From NCBI GenBank assembly GCA_903899985.1, contig CAIULL010000085.1:1-59739 (forward strand): a stretch of DNA of 59,739 bases, given 5' to 3'. This document shows positions 26,615 through 36,614 of this stretch, in pieces. The DNA is from an uncultured Schlesneria sp. (lineage in GTDB: Bacteria > Planctomycetota > Planctomycetia > Planctomycetales > Planctomycetaceae). The notes below the pieces were generated by a model. The model did not search any database and was not told the origin of the DNA. It saw nothing but the letters and a program-made list of their open reading frames with translations. Numbering within the stretch: the stretch's first letter is position 1; every line of letters begins with the position of its first letter. Both the position numbers and the translations under genes were made by a program.

Positions 26615-26935
26615 TTAGTAACGTCGGCCACCACCACCACCACCGCCATAATCGCTACGGCCACGGCCACCGCCACCACCACCTTCTGCTTTCGGTCGTG
26701 CTTCATTAACGGTCATTGCCCGACCGTCTTTTTCGACTCCGTTCAAAGCTGTGATCGCTGACTCGGCTTCTGCTGAGCTGCTCATCTCGACGAATCCGAA
26801 ACCCTTGGATCGACCTGTGTCGCGATCCATGATCACTTGTGCCGACTGCACGGCACCATGCGCTGCGAACAGCTGTTCCAACTGGCTGTCGGTAACTCCG
26901 TAGGCCAAATTCCCGACGTACAGTTTCTTGCCCAT
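26615..26935 (-). CDS. Glycine-rich RRM RNA-binding protein
   Basis: 106 residues. A single RNA recognition motif with RNP2 KKLYVGNLAYGV and RNP1 GRSKGFGFVEM is followed by a glycine/arginine-rich tail (GGGGGGRGRSDYGG and more). This is the small Rbp type known from cyanobacteria and planctomycetes, thought to bind RNA and often cold-inducible. AGGAGG lies seven bases before this ATG, which fixes the start against an upstream in-frame extension to 27070. It has its own terminator and probably a long 5' leader. Confidence 0.93.
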   Translation of the reverse strand: MGKKLYVGNLAYGVTDSQLEQLFAAHGAVQSAQVIMDRDTGRSKGFGFVEMSSSAEAESAITALNGVEKDGRAMTVNEARPKAEGGGGGGRGRSDYGGGGGGGRRY

Positions 26936-27315
26936 GAAGGGGCCTCCTGAAAAAACCTCTGGCACTGCATCAACGGATGCAGCCAACCCGCCACTAAAAA
27001 GTGACTGGTCAAGTTGCAGCAACTGCGCCGCAACCAACCGTAGATCATACGCTTGTCTAGAAACAACCACAATTCGAATCAGGAACTATTATTGTAATTC
27101 AGCAATTTTGGCAGCAAAAAAAAGGATTCCGTTTCGCGGGTATTTGTTTTGATTTGAGTCGAATTGGTCGGTGGAATCGAAGTCATGACCTTGTTCGGGT
27201 AGATTCATCTGTCGTCGAGTTCCGTATTGTCTCATATGTTTGTCAATGACGCAGGTGCTGCGCCTGCGCGACAAAAATATCATAATGCTGTTGGCGTTGA
27301 AGCTGTTGATCAACT
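26936..27315. other. Leader of RRM gene and upstream region of VWA gene
   Basis: No gene is supported. On minus, the first 150 bases are the probable leader of the RRM gene. A small hairpin, cgcaggtg/cgcctgcg near 27249-27267, lies on the VWA-gene side. Confidence 0.4.
27091..27096 (-). promoter_or_regulatory. Candidate -10 box for RRM gene
   Basis: On the minus strand this reads TACAAT, with T-rich sequence about 15-17 bases upstream that makes only a poor -35. It would give a leader of about 150 nt before the RRM ATG, as seen in cold-regulated RNA-binding protein genes elsewhere. It is a single match and remains unproven. Confidence 0.25.
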
Positions 27316-29586
27316 ATGCAAATTTTTGTTGAGCCGATTTGGTCCTGGCCGCTGGTGAGCTTCATCAGCCTGGGTCTGGTCGTACTCGTCATCGTCACAT
27401 ATCAAGCACAGCTGCGGCGATTGACCAGAAATCAGGGCCGGATACTTCTGATTCTTCGATTGCTCGCGGTACTCTTGCTGACGTTTGCCATGTTTCGGCC
27501 TGCGGTCCAAAAGTCAGATACTGACGAGAATCCTGTCCAGCTGATGATTCTGGCTGACACGAGTCGCAGCATGAATACTGCCGACATGCCCAGTGGAATC
27601 TCGCGGTTTAATGCGGTGAGAGCGGATCTGACGAAATATGAGCCGAAATGGAAACTATTGGGGAAAAAGGTTGAAATCCGACAATTTGATTTCGATCGTG
27701 AATTAGCGCCGCATAACCCAGCGTTGACGGAAGGGACCGGCGATCAGACGGCGTTTGGAAAAGTGCTGGACGACGTGCTCCGCGAATCACGCGATCATCG
27801 GTCGCTGGGAATTGTCTTGCTGACAGATGGGGCTCAGCGAGCCGTTCCGCCATTCGACACGGCACCGTTGACTGCCGCTCAAAAGTTGGGCGACAGCCAG
27901 ATACCAGTTTATGCCGTGGTCTACGGAGCCTCATCACTTTCGACTGCGTCTCTCGATTTAGCGGTCGAGGATTTGCGGGTCGATCCAATCGTTTTCGAGA
28001 AAAAGCTTGTTCCACTCGGATGCAAGGTCAGGACTCTCGGGGCCAAAGGGAAAAAGATTCGGGTACGAGTTTTGATCGAAGATCGGACGGGGAAGGGAAT
28101 CAGCGAGTCTGGGCTATTCAAACCCGCTCCGTCGACGCAGCAGGCACAGACTGTTCGAGAAATCGAAATCAAAACTGATTCAGAAACGATTCCCGTTGAT
28201 CTTTCCTTTGTTCCGGTGGTGTCGGGTGAGCTGAAGATTGCGATTCAAGTCGAGCCGATTGAAAACGAATTACTCACCCGAAACAACCGCCGCGATACCA
28301 TTGTCTCGGTCAAGAAGGGGGGCTTAAACGTTGCCTATTTTGATCAGGTGGCGAGGCCTGAGCAAAGTCGAATTCGGATGGTTAACGGGGCTGACAAGAT
28401 TCAGCTCGATTTCCATGAAGTTCGGGCGGGTCGCTTCGCCGGTCAGACCAAACTTGACCGGTCGTGGTTTCTGCCCGGCCGCTACGATGTCTATATCATC
28501 GGAGACGTCCGTGCCGAATGGTTTGGAGCAGAGATCCTCAAGATGCTCGCGGCGCGACTCGAAGATGGAGCTGGCCTGTTGATGATCGGTGGACTGCAGA
28601 ATTTCGCGCCCGGCGGATACGCCTCGACTCCGCTTGCCGATTGGCTGCCAGTTAAGCTAGACGCCGCTGATTTTCGTCCGATCGGCAAGTTCAATGAAAA
28701 CGCTCAGTTGCTCGGTGAAGTGAAGATGATTCCGACGGAACAGGGATTGAAAGAGTTCGTGATGCAGTTGGGCGGCAGTGACAAGAATCGGTCAATGTGG
28801 CAGGAGCTTCCGCCGCTGGAGGGAGCAAATCGTTTGAGGCCCGCGAACGAACTGGTACGAGTCTGGGCCGAGACGACGGACAAGCAACCGCTGCTGCTCG
28901 TCAACGAAGTTGGAAAAGCCCGCGTTGCAGCGTTTGGCGTGGATACCACGTGGCTTTGGTGTATGGATGGAAAGGCAGAACTGCATCAAAGATTCTGGAG
29001 GCAGATGATCCTCTGGCTGGCGAAGAAAGAAGCTGACACGGACCAGCCGGTGTGGGTCCGTGTGGAACCACGTAATGTCACCCCCGGTGCCAGTGCCTCA
29101 TTATTGTTCGGAGCTCGCGCGGCGGACGGCAAGCCGCTGGGTAACACTGAATTTCAGGTCGAAGTCACAAAGCCAGATGGCCAGGTCGATAAACCAACCC
29201 CTCGCCAGTTGAACAAGGAATTCTCGACTGACTTTTCGAAGACCACTGATGCCGGTGACTATTGGGTGCGTGTCACGGCTCGGCACAATGGCGAATTAAT
29301 GCGAGAGACCGCCTACACCCGGTTTATTGTCGACGCACGTGATCTGGAGCTCGACTATCCCAGTGCCGACCATGATTTTCTGAAAGAACTCGCCTCGATC
29401 ACGGGGGGCACCTCGATGAAGCCCGAAGAGCTGGGAAGTTTGCTGGAGCGACTCAAGCAAACCAGGTTCAACGCACTCACACGGATTCAAGTCATTAACC
29501 TCTGGGACAACTGGTGGTTACTTGTCGCGTTTGTGGGTGTGATGAGCCTCGAATGGTACTTGCGGAAGAAGCGAGGACTCGTATGA
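27316..29586 (+). CDS. VWA-like membrane protein with GATase-like domain
   Basis: 756 residues. Two membrane segments at about residues 10-28 and 43-60 and one near the C-terminus (about 732-748, WWLLVAFVGVMSLEWYL) bracket a large outside part. After the second segment, LMILADTSRSMNTAD carries the DxSxS metal-site motif of von Willebrand A domains. A middle part (VYIIGDVRAEWFGAEI...GAGLLMIGG) resembles the class I glutamine-amidotransferase-like fold of related planctomycete proteins. A putative IG-like region follows. Such proteins usually sit with MoxR, DUF58 and BatA-like genes; here no partner is adjacent, so its role is unknown. Confidence 0.7.
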   Translation: MQIFVEPIWSWPLVSFISLGLVVLVIVTYQAQLRRLTRNQGRILLILRLLAVLLLTFAMFRPAVQKSDTDENPVQLMILADTSRSMNTADMPSGISRFNAVRADLTKYEPKWKLLGKKVEIRQFDFDRELAPHNPALTEGTGDQTAFGKVLDDVLRESRDHRSLGIVLLTDGAQRAVPPFDTAPLTAAQKLGDSQIPVYAVVYGASSLSTASLDLAVEDLRVDPIVFEKKLVPLGCKVRTLGAKGKKIRVRVLIEDRTGKGISESGLFKPAPSTQQAQTVREIEIKTDSETIPVDLSFVPVVSGELKIAIQVEPIENELLTRNNRRDTIVSVKKGGLNVAYFDQVARPEQSRIRMVNGADKIQLDFHEVRAGRFAGQTKLDRSWFLPGRYDVYIIGDVRAEWFGAEILKMLAARLEDGAGLLMIGGLQNFAPGGYASTPLADWLPVKLDAADFRPIGKFNENAQLLGEVKMIPTEQGLKEFVMQLGGSDKNRSMWQELPPLEGANRLRPANELVRVWAETTDKQPLLLVNEVGKARVAAFGVDTTWLWCMDGKAELHQRFWRQMILWLAKKEADTDQPVWVRVEPRNVTPGASASLLFGARAADGKPLGNTEFQVEVTKPDGQVDKPTPRQLNKEFSTDFSKTTDAGDYWVRVTARHNGELMRETAYTRFIVDARDLELDYPSADHDFLKELASITGGTSMKPEELGSLLERLKQTRFNALTRIQVINLWDNWWLLVAFVGVMSLEWYLRKKRGLV

Positions 29587-29744
29587 GTGGTGTCGGCTAT
29601 TCGTCGAGCGTCCAATGATGTTTCTCACGCTGATGATTTTGATCGTGACACCGCAGCAGAAGACTGGCTGTAGTCAGCCGAGCAGAATCGATCGTGGCAT
29701 TCTGAGTAAAGATTTAACTCTGTAGCGGTCACGAAATTATCGGT

Positions 29745-31391
29745 TTACTGAGAACTACGCGTGGGTACATGCTGCTCATAGCGTTTTAGTATCGCAAATG
29801 GTGAGTTCCATTCACCGACGCTCACGTATCCTTGCTCTTGAAGAATCGCTTCAAATCCACTGATCGACATGCGATTGAGGTCGGTATCAATTGCCCCGGC
29901 AAGCCATGCTGTCGTCACGCCGCGCGACCTGGTTTCAATCAGGCGGTCGGCAAAATACCGCCGCATCTCTGGGGAGGTTTTCCAGTTAAAAGGTAATCCA
30001 TAGCGCGGACACGGACGATCGAGATAAAATCGACTGATGCGGCATGCCACATACTCCAGGAATTGTCGATCTTCAAAAAATGCAGGTACGAGAGTGGATT
30101 CGACCAACCCGCTTTGAGCAAAAATTGGCTGATCGTCGTTTCCATCTCGCTGGATGATGTTAGCCATCAGCTGCCAGTGAGCGGCACCGGGATCACGCAG
30201 GCGATAGGGTTCGAGCGGCGAACGGCCTGTCATAATCCATGTTGAAGCGAGCGCGGCAACACATCCGATTGTTGCCGCAACGCTTTTCCCACGTCGAGCG
30301 AGCAAGCTTGCGATTAAACAGCTGCCAGGAATGGCAAACGCGATTTGATACCGGGGATTGGCAAGGCACGCTCGATCCCCTCGAGCCAACAATACGAGCA
30401 ACAACAATGGAACCAATGACCAGAAAATCAACATTCCGATCTCGTTACGGGGACTGCAATGCGCTTTTGGCTGACCGATTCGACTTCGATGTTTCTGTAA
30501 TCCGGTTGGAGTCAGCAGAGAATTAAATGACGACTCGCCGAGCGGGGCCATTCCGCAGTCAATCAGCCACGCGGTGAGCCATCCAAGTGGAATACCGAAC
30601 CACCAGAATGGTCCAATAATTTCCCAAGGGGGCGATACATTCTGCTGAAAGTTAAGAAATGGGCTCCATTCCCAAATTCGGAGTAACGTTGGCAAGAGTG
30701 GTACTAAGCAGACCACAACCAGCAGCGAAGCAACGGCGAGATTTCGCCATTGTTTGATCGACCCGTGGGAACGGATCAGTGAACCTGCCATGGTGCCAAA
30801 GCATAACACAGGTAATGGCAAGGATATGTAGTGAGTCCAAATTAAGCCCGTAGCAGCGCACGTTCCACAAAGTGCATAAAACATTGAATCGGGCTGCCGT
30901 CGCCACCGAACCACCGCCCAGATCAACAGCGCGGAAAGCCAAACGAGAAGTCCGTAGCAACGGGCGATTCTCACTTCGTCGAGAACGGTCGGGTGCCACG
31001 CGAGGACCAGGGCGGATAGCCCCCCCACAACGGGGCCTCCCAGGTCGCGCCCCAGTGGATACATCGTCAGAATCGCGAGCCAGAAGAAGATCACGGAAGA
31101 GCTCCGAAAGACCGCTTCGCCCTTTCCGAAAGTCAAAACAAATGCCTGCTGTATCCAGCTTGATAATGGAGGAGTTGCAGCCCAGTTCAGGCTTCTCTGG
31201 GTCGCGCTTCCAGGCATAGTCGATTGGACAATCCAGTATGAGACGTGCTCATCAAGTACAAGTGGTCCGGCTGTCCAGACTCGCGACATGAGCGCGACAC
31301 CACTAAACAGGGCCGCGATCAACAGCCCTCGACCGAGCCAGACCGAAACCCTATCGAAAGCATCGGTAGGCAAATGGTTTCGCGGAATCAT
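29745..31391 (-). CDS. GT-C (GT39-like) membrane glycosyltransferase
   Basis: About 548 residues with 10 or so membrane segments. After the first segment the loop reads VLDEHVSYWI, the acidic motif expected in the first extracytoplasmic loop of dolichol- or undecaprenyl-phosphate sugar transferases (PMT/ArnT-like). YPLGRDLGGPVVGGLSALVLAWHP and DEVRIARCYGLLVWLSALL also match this family. It likely transfers a sugar from a lipid carrier on the outer face of the inner membrane. The start is uncertain: a GTG at 31454 would add 21 residues, but neither site has a good ribosome binding site. It is the last of three membrane-protein genes on this strand. Confidence 0.75.
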   Translation of the reverse strand: MIPRNHLPTDAFDRVSVWLGRGLLIAALFSGVALMSRVWTAGPLVLDEHVSYWIVQSTMPGSATQRSLNWAATPPLSSWIQQAFVLTFGKGEAVFRSSSVIFFWLAILTMYPLGRDLGGPVVGGLSALVLAWHPTVLDEVRIARCYGLLVWLSALLIWAVVRWRRQPDSMFYALCGTCAATGLIWTHYISLPLPVLCFGTMAGSLIRSHGSIKQWRNLAVASLLVVVCLVPLLPTLLRIWEWSPFLNFQQNVSPPWEIIGPFWWFGIPLGWLTAWLIDCGMAPLGESSFNSLLTPTGLQKHRSRIGQPKAHCSPRNEIGMLIFWSLVPLLLLVLLARGDRACLANPRYQIAFAIPGSCLIASLLARRGKSVAATIGCVAALASTWIMTGRSPLEPYRLRDPGAAHWQLMANIIQRDGNDDQPIFAQSGLVESTLVPAFFEDRQFLEYVACRISRFYLDRPCPRYGLPFNWKTSPEMRRYFADRLIETRSRGVTTAWLAGAIDTDLNRMSISGFEAILQEQGYVSVGEWNSPFAILKRYEQHVPTRSSQ

Positions 31392-31594
31392 TCCGCTGAA
31401 TATATCGGTCAACCGGCTCGAAATAAAGCCGCGATGATCAGATGCGCAGATCACAAGTCAGCTTACGAAACATAGTCGTTAAGGACTTTTCTTCGGGATT
31501 CACTTCGAAATGCCATTGCTATAGAGTCCGCGTCGAAGAAGTGGCTTGTTGTCGATATTTATTTTATGACTCGGTATTTGTTAACGTAAAACCA

Positions 31595-33163
31595 TCAAGC
31601 GTTAGCGACGTTTTCGGTAGAGCGATGACCGATCAACTGTCCTGCGATAAAGACGACGGCGACTGGTGCGATTTGCATGAGAAATCGATGGCTTGATCCG
31701 CCGATGTGTTCTTCGAGCTTCACGGGGGCCAGCATTCCGGCCACGATCAGTGCGGACAGAGCACCGGCGATGTCACCAATTAACAGCAGCTGCGGACTCG
31801 AGAAGGCTTTGCGTGGGAACATCAGCAACAACGCAATGACGAGCCACCATTGTGCACCCCATTCCCTCCACTCGGCAAACATCCTGCTTAGTATGTGTCC
31901 CGTCAGCCAATTCAATGAAGAGGTCTCTTCGACCAACCGCGAAAGGGTCATCCTCCGGAAATACTCCATTTCTGTTGTCTTGGGGAGTTCTTGCCGGTAA
32001 ATAAACCACGGTATCAGAGTAATCGCAGCTGCGAGCACGTAGAACACAGGCATCCAGAATTGCAGGCGAGTTTCGACTTTTCTCCACTCCGCCGCTGGGT
32101 TTCCCGCCACATCTTTTTTTAGCGGATCAAACCGATGTCGACCGGTCTGGCGTGCCATAAATGAGATCACAACGAACGCTGTGATCAGTCCGGTGTCGAC
32201 CATCAGAAAGGCGAGACCTTCGTCCTTGGTGAAAGCGCCGAGACCAGCACAAAGCCCAGAAACAATCAGTGACCGCGAACCACCCATCGCTATGAGAGGC
32301 AGCTGTGCTGATCGTGACCGATTGCGCAAATAGTCCCATAAGTACAGTACTGATACGCCATGAAAACAGCCGACGGGTGCATCGGCCTGTCCACACAAGA
32401 AGCCATAATCGTGCGGCATGAGCGCCGGTATTGTCGCCAGCACGAGTGCCCACATCCAAGCCTGCCCTCGCGACATGTGTCGCGAAAAGACCCCCGCGAA
32501 ACACAGTACCATTCCCAGGTAGAGTAGAGGAAACACAACCTTTGACCAGCGATCGTTGACTTGCCCCACAAGCCCGTAAACGTGTGTCTCAGCAAGCGGT
32601 ATCAACAGCGGGTAACGTGGATGGCCGAGCACAAAATCTGGATGCTTCAATTCAGCACTATGCACGGTTCCCTCTTCGAAAAGGACGATGCCACGTAGCC
32701 CGAAAATGGCTCGTTCGTCCCAGAGACGCTGCGGCGTCATTAACGCTTGAACGATCGCCGCGATCGCCAGGAATATCACGGCCAGGCGGCAAGTCGACTC
32801 CAGTGCCGCGTCATGGATTTCGTTTTCAGGAAGTCGGTTTTTCCCTGAGAAGGATTTCAGCGACCACCAGCAGAAAGATCCACACAACAGCCCGGCGATG
32901 GCCAGTACAAGACTCACTGCTGAGCCGATCTGACCGCCGCACAACGACCACATAAACAAGAACCATGCGGTTCCGCCAATTCCAAATATAAAACCCAGTC
33001 CTGCCAGTTCGACGTTCGTGACCCTTAAGTTCGCTGGCTCATCGGCTCGAAACACTTGAAATCGGCCTGTTAATCCGCAGGCGATAGCAAGTCCCATTGA
33101 CCATTGTCCGACCAGTCCGAGACTTAGAATTAACAACTGCCACAGTCCGGTCATTGCGTGCAA
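31595..33163 (-). CDS. Polytopic membrane protein, probable GT-C glycosyltransferase
   Basis: 522 residues with about 11 predicted membrane segments. An outside loop reads LWDERAIFGLRGIVLFEEG followed by HPDFVLGHPRYPLLIPL, a layout known from GT39-like proteins, where the Asp/Glu pair is catalytic. FTKDEGLAFLMVD in a later loop is typical as well. Substrate unknown. Its first 13 bases overlap the end of the preceding gene (33151-33163), which indicates co-transcription. The C-terminal segments (LIGDIAGALSALIVAGMLAP) resemble those of putative O-antigen or glycan-modifying enzymes. Confidence 0.65.
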   Translation of the reverse strand: MHAMTGLWQLLILSLGLVGQWSMGLAIACGLTGRFQVFRADEPANLRVTNVELAGLGFIFGIGGTAWFLFMWSLCGGQIGSAVSLVLAIAGLLCGSFCWWSLKSFSGKNRLPENEIHDAALESTCRLAVIFLAIAAIVQALMTPQRLWDERAIFGLRGIVLFEEGTVHSAELKHPDFVLGHPRYPLLIPLAETHVYGLVGQVNDRWSKVVFPLLYLGMVLCFAGVFSRHMSRGQAWMWALVLATIPALMPHDYGFLCGQADAPVGCFHGVSVLYLWDYLRNRSRSAQLPLIAMGGSRSLIVSGLCAGLGAFTKDEGLAFLMVDTGLITAFVVISFMARQTGRHRFDPLKKDVAGNPAAEWRKVETRLQFWMPVFYVLAAAITLIPWFIYRQELPKTTEMEYFRRMTLSRLVEETSSLNWLTGHILSRMFAEWREWGAQWWLVIALLLMFPRKAFSSPQLLLIGDIAGALSALIVAGMLAPVKLEEHIGGSSHRFLMQIAPVAVVFIAGQLIGHRSTENVANA

Positions 33164-34125
33164 TTCTCCGTGTATGGCCGCAGTTGAAGAATGTACGATG
33201 GGACATACTTCGGGTCATCGTGCAAACGTCGGAGAAATTGAATCCAGTGACGGTCTTCGAGTTTCTTCGATCCGTCGATGTTGTCTGGATGTTCAAAGTA
33301 TTCAAGAATAAAGTCGGGCCGCAATTGACAAATCCACTCCGGGTCCAGTTCGTTCAGCCGGTAAGCCGGCATCCACCTCTCCTGATGGGGCTGCGCTATG
33401 ACGAATGCGCTGTCGGGATGCACACGATGATAAATCCCTCGTGGTCGAAGATAGTACGAAAGAAAATACAACTTCTGGTCACTGACCACCAGAATTCGCG
33501 AGTTGGGTGGAGTACGTTCTTTCACGTACCGAATGACATCGCGGTTGGACTCGCTGATGTTAGGTAGGACAACCCCGCCAGAACGAAACTTATAGTAAGG
33601 CCACTCCGCCGTCCGCCGACTTGCCGACTGCCCGAATTGTACGACAGCAAACGCCATCCAAAGCAACAACATTCCACGCAAGCACCAGCTTTTGACTCGG
33701 TTGAACGACAGTCGCTGAGGTTTCAGTTCGGGCAAAGAAATCGCAGGATCGACGCGCGATGTCTCAAGAATCTCAGTTGCCCTGAGAAATCCCTGCCACG
33801 TCATTTGAAAACTCTTTACCGCCGAATCCCGGTTCCTGAGCAATCGCATGGCACCGAACACCATGATCGGTCCCACGATGCGAACCACCCAGCAGAATGC
33901 TTCGGCCTGCCCTACGGCTTCAAACCGGCGATAGGAATCGTCAACCGCGTATTCGAATGCCCAATTCTGGAAAACTTCAACCGGCAGGAACCAGGCAACG
34001 ATCACTAAGAGCGTCGCGATGGTGGCGAATACGCTCAAAGCCGCGAAGGCAATCCATTCCCCGGATCGCATGCGACGATTTCGAATCTCGGGCTTTGCGG
34101 GACCCGGTGGCTTGAGCGAAGTCAT
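33151..34125 (-). CDS. Membrane protein with C-terminal outside domain
   Basis: 324 residues. Membrane segments lie at about 25-47, 82-96 and 150-165. The C-terminal half (VIRYVKERTPPNSRILVVSD, then YYLRPRGIYHR) looks like the extracytoplasmic tail domain of GT-C glycosyltransferases but lacks their catalytic N-terminus. It heads the three-gene minus-strand set and overlaps the next gene by 13 bases. A helper or scaffold for the downstream transferases is a guess; I assign no function. Confidence 0.55.
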   Translation of the reverse strand: MTSLKPPGPAKPEIRNRRMRSGEWIAFAALSVFATIATLLVIVAWFLPVEVFQNWAFEYAVDDSYRRFEAVGQAEAFCWVVRIVGPIMVFGAMRLLRNRDSAVKSFQMTWQGFLRATEILETSRVDPAISLPELKPQRLSFNRVKSWCLRGMLLLWMAFAVVQFGQSASRRTAEWPYYKFRSGGVVLPNISESNRDVIRYVKERTPPNSRILVVSDQKLYFLSYYLRPRGIYHRVHPDSAFVIAQPHQERWMPAYRLNELDPEWICQLRPDFILEYFEHPDNIDGSKKLEDRHWIQFLRRLHDDPKYVPSYILQLRPYTENCTQ

Positions 34126-34484
34126 TTCGTGACGGCAATTGACTAAATTGCGGAATGGTCAGTGCAGATACCGGCGAACAATATCACAATGTCTTTCGAA
34201 CAAGCAAACATCGTCAGTCTGTTGTGTGGTAGCGTTGAATTCCAATTCGAAATCGAGCGGATTGAAGGGACGTGAAAGATCAGCCAGAATCAACTCGCCG
34301 CACAATGGCGAATGTCATTGCAGGTTTGAGGCAACCAGCGGATTTGAAATATCTGGCCTGAACAGTCGCAATCCAGACGCGGGTCGTTCGCTATGCAAGC
34401 CACGGATGTGAGAGAAATCGAAACGATTGTGACGGTCTTTTTTGGCCACAATAAAAATCACTAAAACTCGCGGGAAAATGAATC
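34126..34484. other. Divergent intergenic region, nothing recognised
   Basis: It separates the minus-strand membrane-protein set from the plus-strand PaiB-like gene and should hold promoters for both. The frame at 34139-34411 has no motif and I do not call it. No clear repeat, terminator or promoter pair is visible. Confidence 0.4.
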
Positions 34485-35129
34485 ATGTACGTCCCGTCTC
34501 ACTTTCATGAACCCGATCTAAGCACGCTGCATGATTTCATCCAGCGACACAGTTTTGGATTACTTGTTTCCCAGGTGGAGGGATTTCCGTTTGCGACGCA
34601 TTTGCCGTTCTTGCTTGAACGCGAAGTTGGACCGTATGGGACGCTCGTCGGACATACGGCACGAACCAACCCGCAGTGTGCTGCCGCGAAAGGTCAGACG
34701 GTTCTCGCCGTTTTCTCGGGACCGCATGCGTATGTTTCGCCAACCTGGTACGACGCCGAAAACGTCGTCCCCACATGGAACTACGTTGCCGTGCATGCAA
34801 TCGGTAAGCTGGAGATCGTGGACGATTACTCAAGCATTTCGGCAATCGTGGGGACGATGACGGATTTCTACGAAAAGACCATGCCGAAACCCTGGTTTTT
34901 CGATGAAACGACGACCTTTGCCGAAAGGCTGTTGACTCAGATTGTCGGCTTTCGCATCTCCATCGAGAAGTTGGAAGGGAAGTGGAAACTGAGTCAGAAT
35001 CATCCGGTCGAACGTCAACAAAAGGTTGTAAACGCTCTTAGAAAACAGGGCGATGAAAACTCTCAGGCGATTTCAGGGTTGATGCACGACCGGTTAGTCC
35101 GATCCGGCACAACGTCAGCGACGGAATAA
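34485..35129 (+). CDS. PaiB-like FMN-binding split-barrel protein
   Basis: 214 residues, the usual size of PaiB. Family motifs are all present: MYVPSHFHEPD at the start, HTARTNPQ, VFSGPHAYVSPTWY, VPTWNYVAVHAIG and LEGKWKLSQNHPVERQQKV near the end. PaiB proteins have an FMN-binding split-barrel fold; the Bacillus member was described as a negative regulator of sporulation and protease genes, but most relatives have no known regulatory role and no DNA-binding motif is visible here. The aminotransferase gene starts 44 bp downstream on the same strand. Confidence 0.9.
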   Translation: MYVPSHFHEPDLSTLHDFIQRHSFGLLVSQVEGFPFATHLPFLLEREVGPYGTLVGHTARTNPQCAAAKGQTVLAVFSGPHAYVSPTWYDAENVVPTWNYVAVHAIGKLEIVDDYSSISAIVGTMTDFYEKTMPKPWFFDETTTFAERLLTQIVGFRISIEKLEGKWKLSQNHPVERQQKVVNALRKQGDENSQAISGLMHDRLVRSGTTSATE

Positions 35130-35173
35130 CCACTGATTAGTTTCCATCACAAATAAGGATTGGCAGGACACAT

Positions 35174-36460
35174 ATGGAAATCGAGTTCTCACTCACCGGA
35201 CGTAAACTCACCGGGAGAAGTGGTATCCTGGAGTTAATGGATGACCTTGGCCGGGCGATGACCGAAAAGCCCGATATGCTGATGCTGGGGGGCGGCAATC
35301 CCGCGGCTGTTCCCGCAATCCAGGCTCTTTGGCGCAGCAGGATGCAGGAACTGGTGAGTGAAGGGCGTTCATTCGACCGAATGCTGGGAAACTATGACCC
35401 TCCGCAGGGTAACCCATGGTTTATTCGCTCGCTGGCAGATCTGCTGAAGCGGACATTCGGATGGGATGTTCGTCCCGAAAACATCGCCGTCACAAATGGA
35501 GGGCAAAGTGCCTTCTTCTTTCTGTTCAATTTGCTTGCCGGACGATTTGAAGGACAACGCAAGCGCAAGATCCTGTTACCCTTAACTCCGGAATACATTG
35601 GATACGCGGATCAAGGGGTCGACGACGCCATGTTCGTTGCTTGCCGGCCAGAAATTACGTGGCCGAACGGGCCGGAAGGTCGGATTTTTAAGTATCGAAT
35701 CGATTTTGCCGCGGTTGAAGCGGCTCTCACGAATCAGGATATTGCGGCGATCGCAGTGTCGCGGCCGACAAACCCGACTGGGAACGTCTTGACTGACGAA
35801 GAGATCACGCGACTTGCCGAACTCGCTGCAGGTCATGGAATCCCGTTGATTATCGATAATGCATACGGAGCCCCGTTCCCAGGAGTCATTTTCACCGAGG
35901 CGAAACCGTTTTGGGCGCCGAACGTCATCATGACGCTCAGTCTTTCCAAATTGGGTTTGCCTGGCACGCGGACTGCCGTTGTGATTGGACCCGAGCAAAT
36001 TGCCTCGGCGGTGTCAGCGATGACGGCCATCGCAGGGTTGGCCAACGGAACGATCGGGCAACAGCTTGTTCTTCCGCTCGTGGAGTCTGGCGAAATCCTG
36101 GAACTTGGCCCGCGACACCTGGTTCCGTTTTATGCAGAAAAAAGTCAACGCGCGCAGGAATGGATTCGCCAATTCTTTACTGCTGCGGGATTGGACTGGG
36201 CGCTACATGCCAGTGAAGGAGCTTTTTTTCATTGGCTCTGGTTGCGAAATCTTGGGATTTCTACGAAAGAGCTCTACGCCCGCTTGAAGGCCCGCAATGT
36301 GCTGATTGTCCCAGGCGAATACTTCTTCTTCGGGTTGGACGAGGACTGGTCGCATCGGCACGAGTGCCTGCGTTTGAATTTCTCGCAGCCTGCCGAGGTT
36401 GTTCGCGAAGGATTGCGGGTTATTGCCGACGAGGCTGCAAAAGTTCAGCGACATGCGTAG
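35174..36460 (+). CDS. avtA: Valine-pyruvate aminotransferase AvtA
   Basis: 428 residues. A fold-type I PLP enzyme of the AvtA group: the opening SGILELMDDLGRAM and MLMLGGGNPA match AvtA closely. AVTNGGQSAFFFLFNLL is the cofactor phosphate region, VSRPTNPTGNVLTDEEI and LIIDNAYGAPFPG hold the cofactor-contact Asn and Asp/Tyr, and MTLSLSKLGLPGTRTAVVIG carries the Schiff-base lysine. LRLNFSQ near the end contains the substrate-carboxylate Arg. It exchanges amino groups between valine, alanine and their keto acids. AGGA precedes the ATG. Confidence 0.92.
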   Translation: MEIEFSLTGRKLTGRSGILELMDDLGRAMTEKPDMLMLGGGNPAAVPAIQALWRSRMQELVSEGRSFDRMLGNYDPPQGNPWFIRSLADLLKRTFGWDVRPENIAVTNGGQSAFFFLFNLLAGRFEGQRKRKILLPLTPEYIGYADQGVDDAMFVACRPEITWPNGPEGRIFKYRIDFAAVEAALTNQDIAAIAVSRPTNPTGNVLTDEEITRLAELAAGHGIPLIIDNAYGAPFPGVIFTEAKPFWAPNVIMTLSLSKLGLPGTRTAVVIGPEQIASAVSAMTAIAGLANGTIGQQLVLPLVESGEILELGPRHLVPFYAEKSQRAQEWIRQFFTAAGLDWALHASEGAFFHWLWLRNLGISTKELYARLKARNVLIVPGEYFFFGLDEDWSHRHECLRLNFSQPAEVVREGLRVIADEAAKVQRHA

Positions 36461-36614
36461 TTGGCTAACGCAAAGTCTCAAGTAACGGCAACTTGCAATT
36501 CAGGACGATTGACGACGGGTGTACCGCTCGCTAACAATGACAGATCATTTCTCCTAGCCGTCCGAAAACTTCGCTCCACCTTGAACAATATATTTTGCGA
36601 ATGTGAGAGGCTCC

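Noticed and set aside
26936-27070. N-terminal extension of the RRM protein
   Set aside because: AGGAGG is placed exactly for the ATG at 26935 and the RRM begins there.
29615-29725. 36-codon frame starting ATGATGTTTCTC after the VWA-like gene
   Set aside because: Hydrophobic start looks like a leader, but there is no convincing ribosome binding site and no body to the protein.
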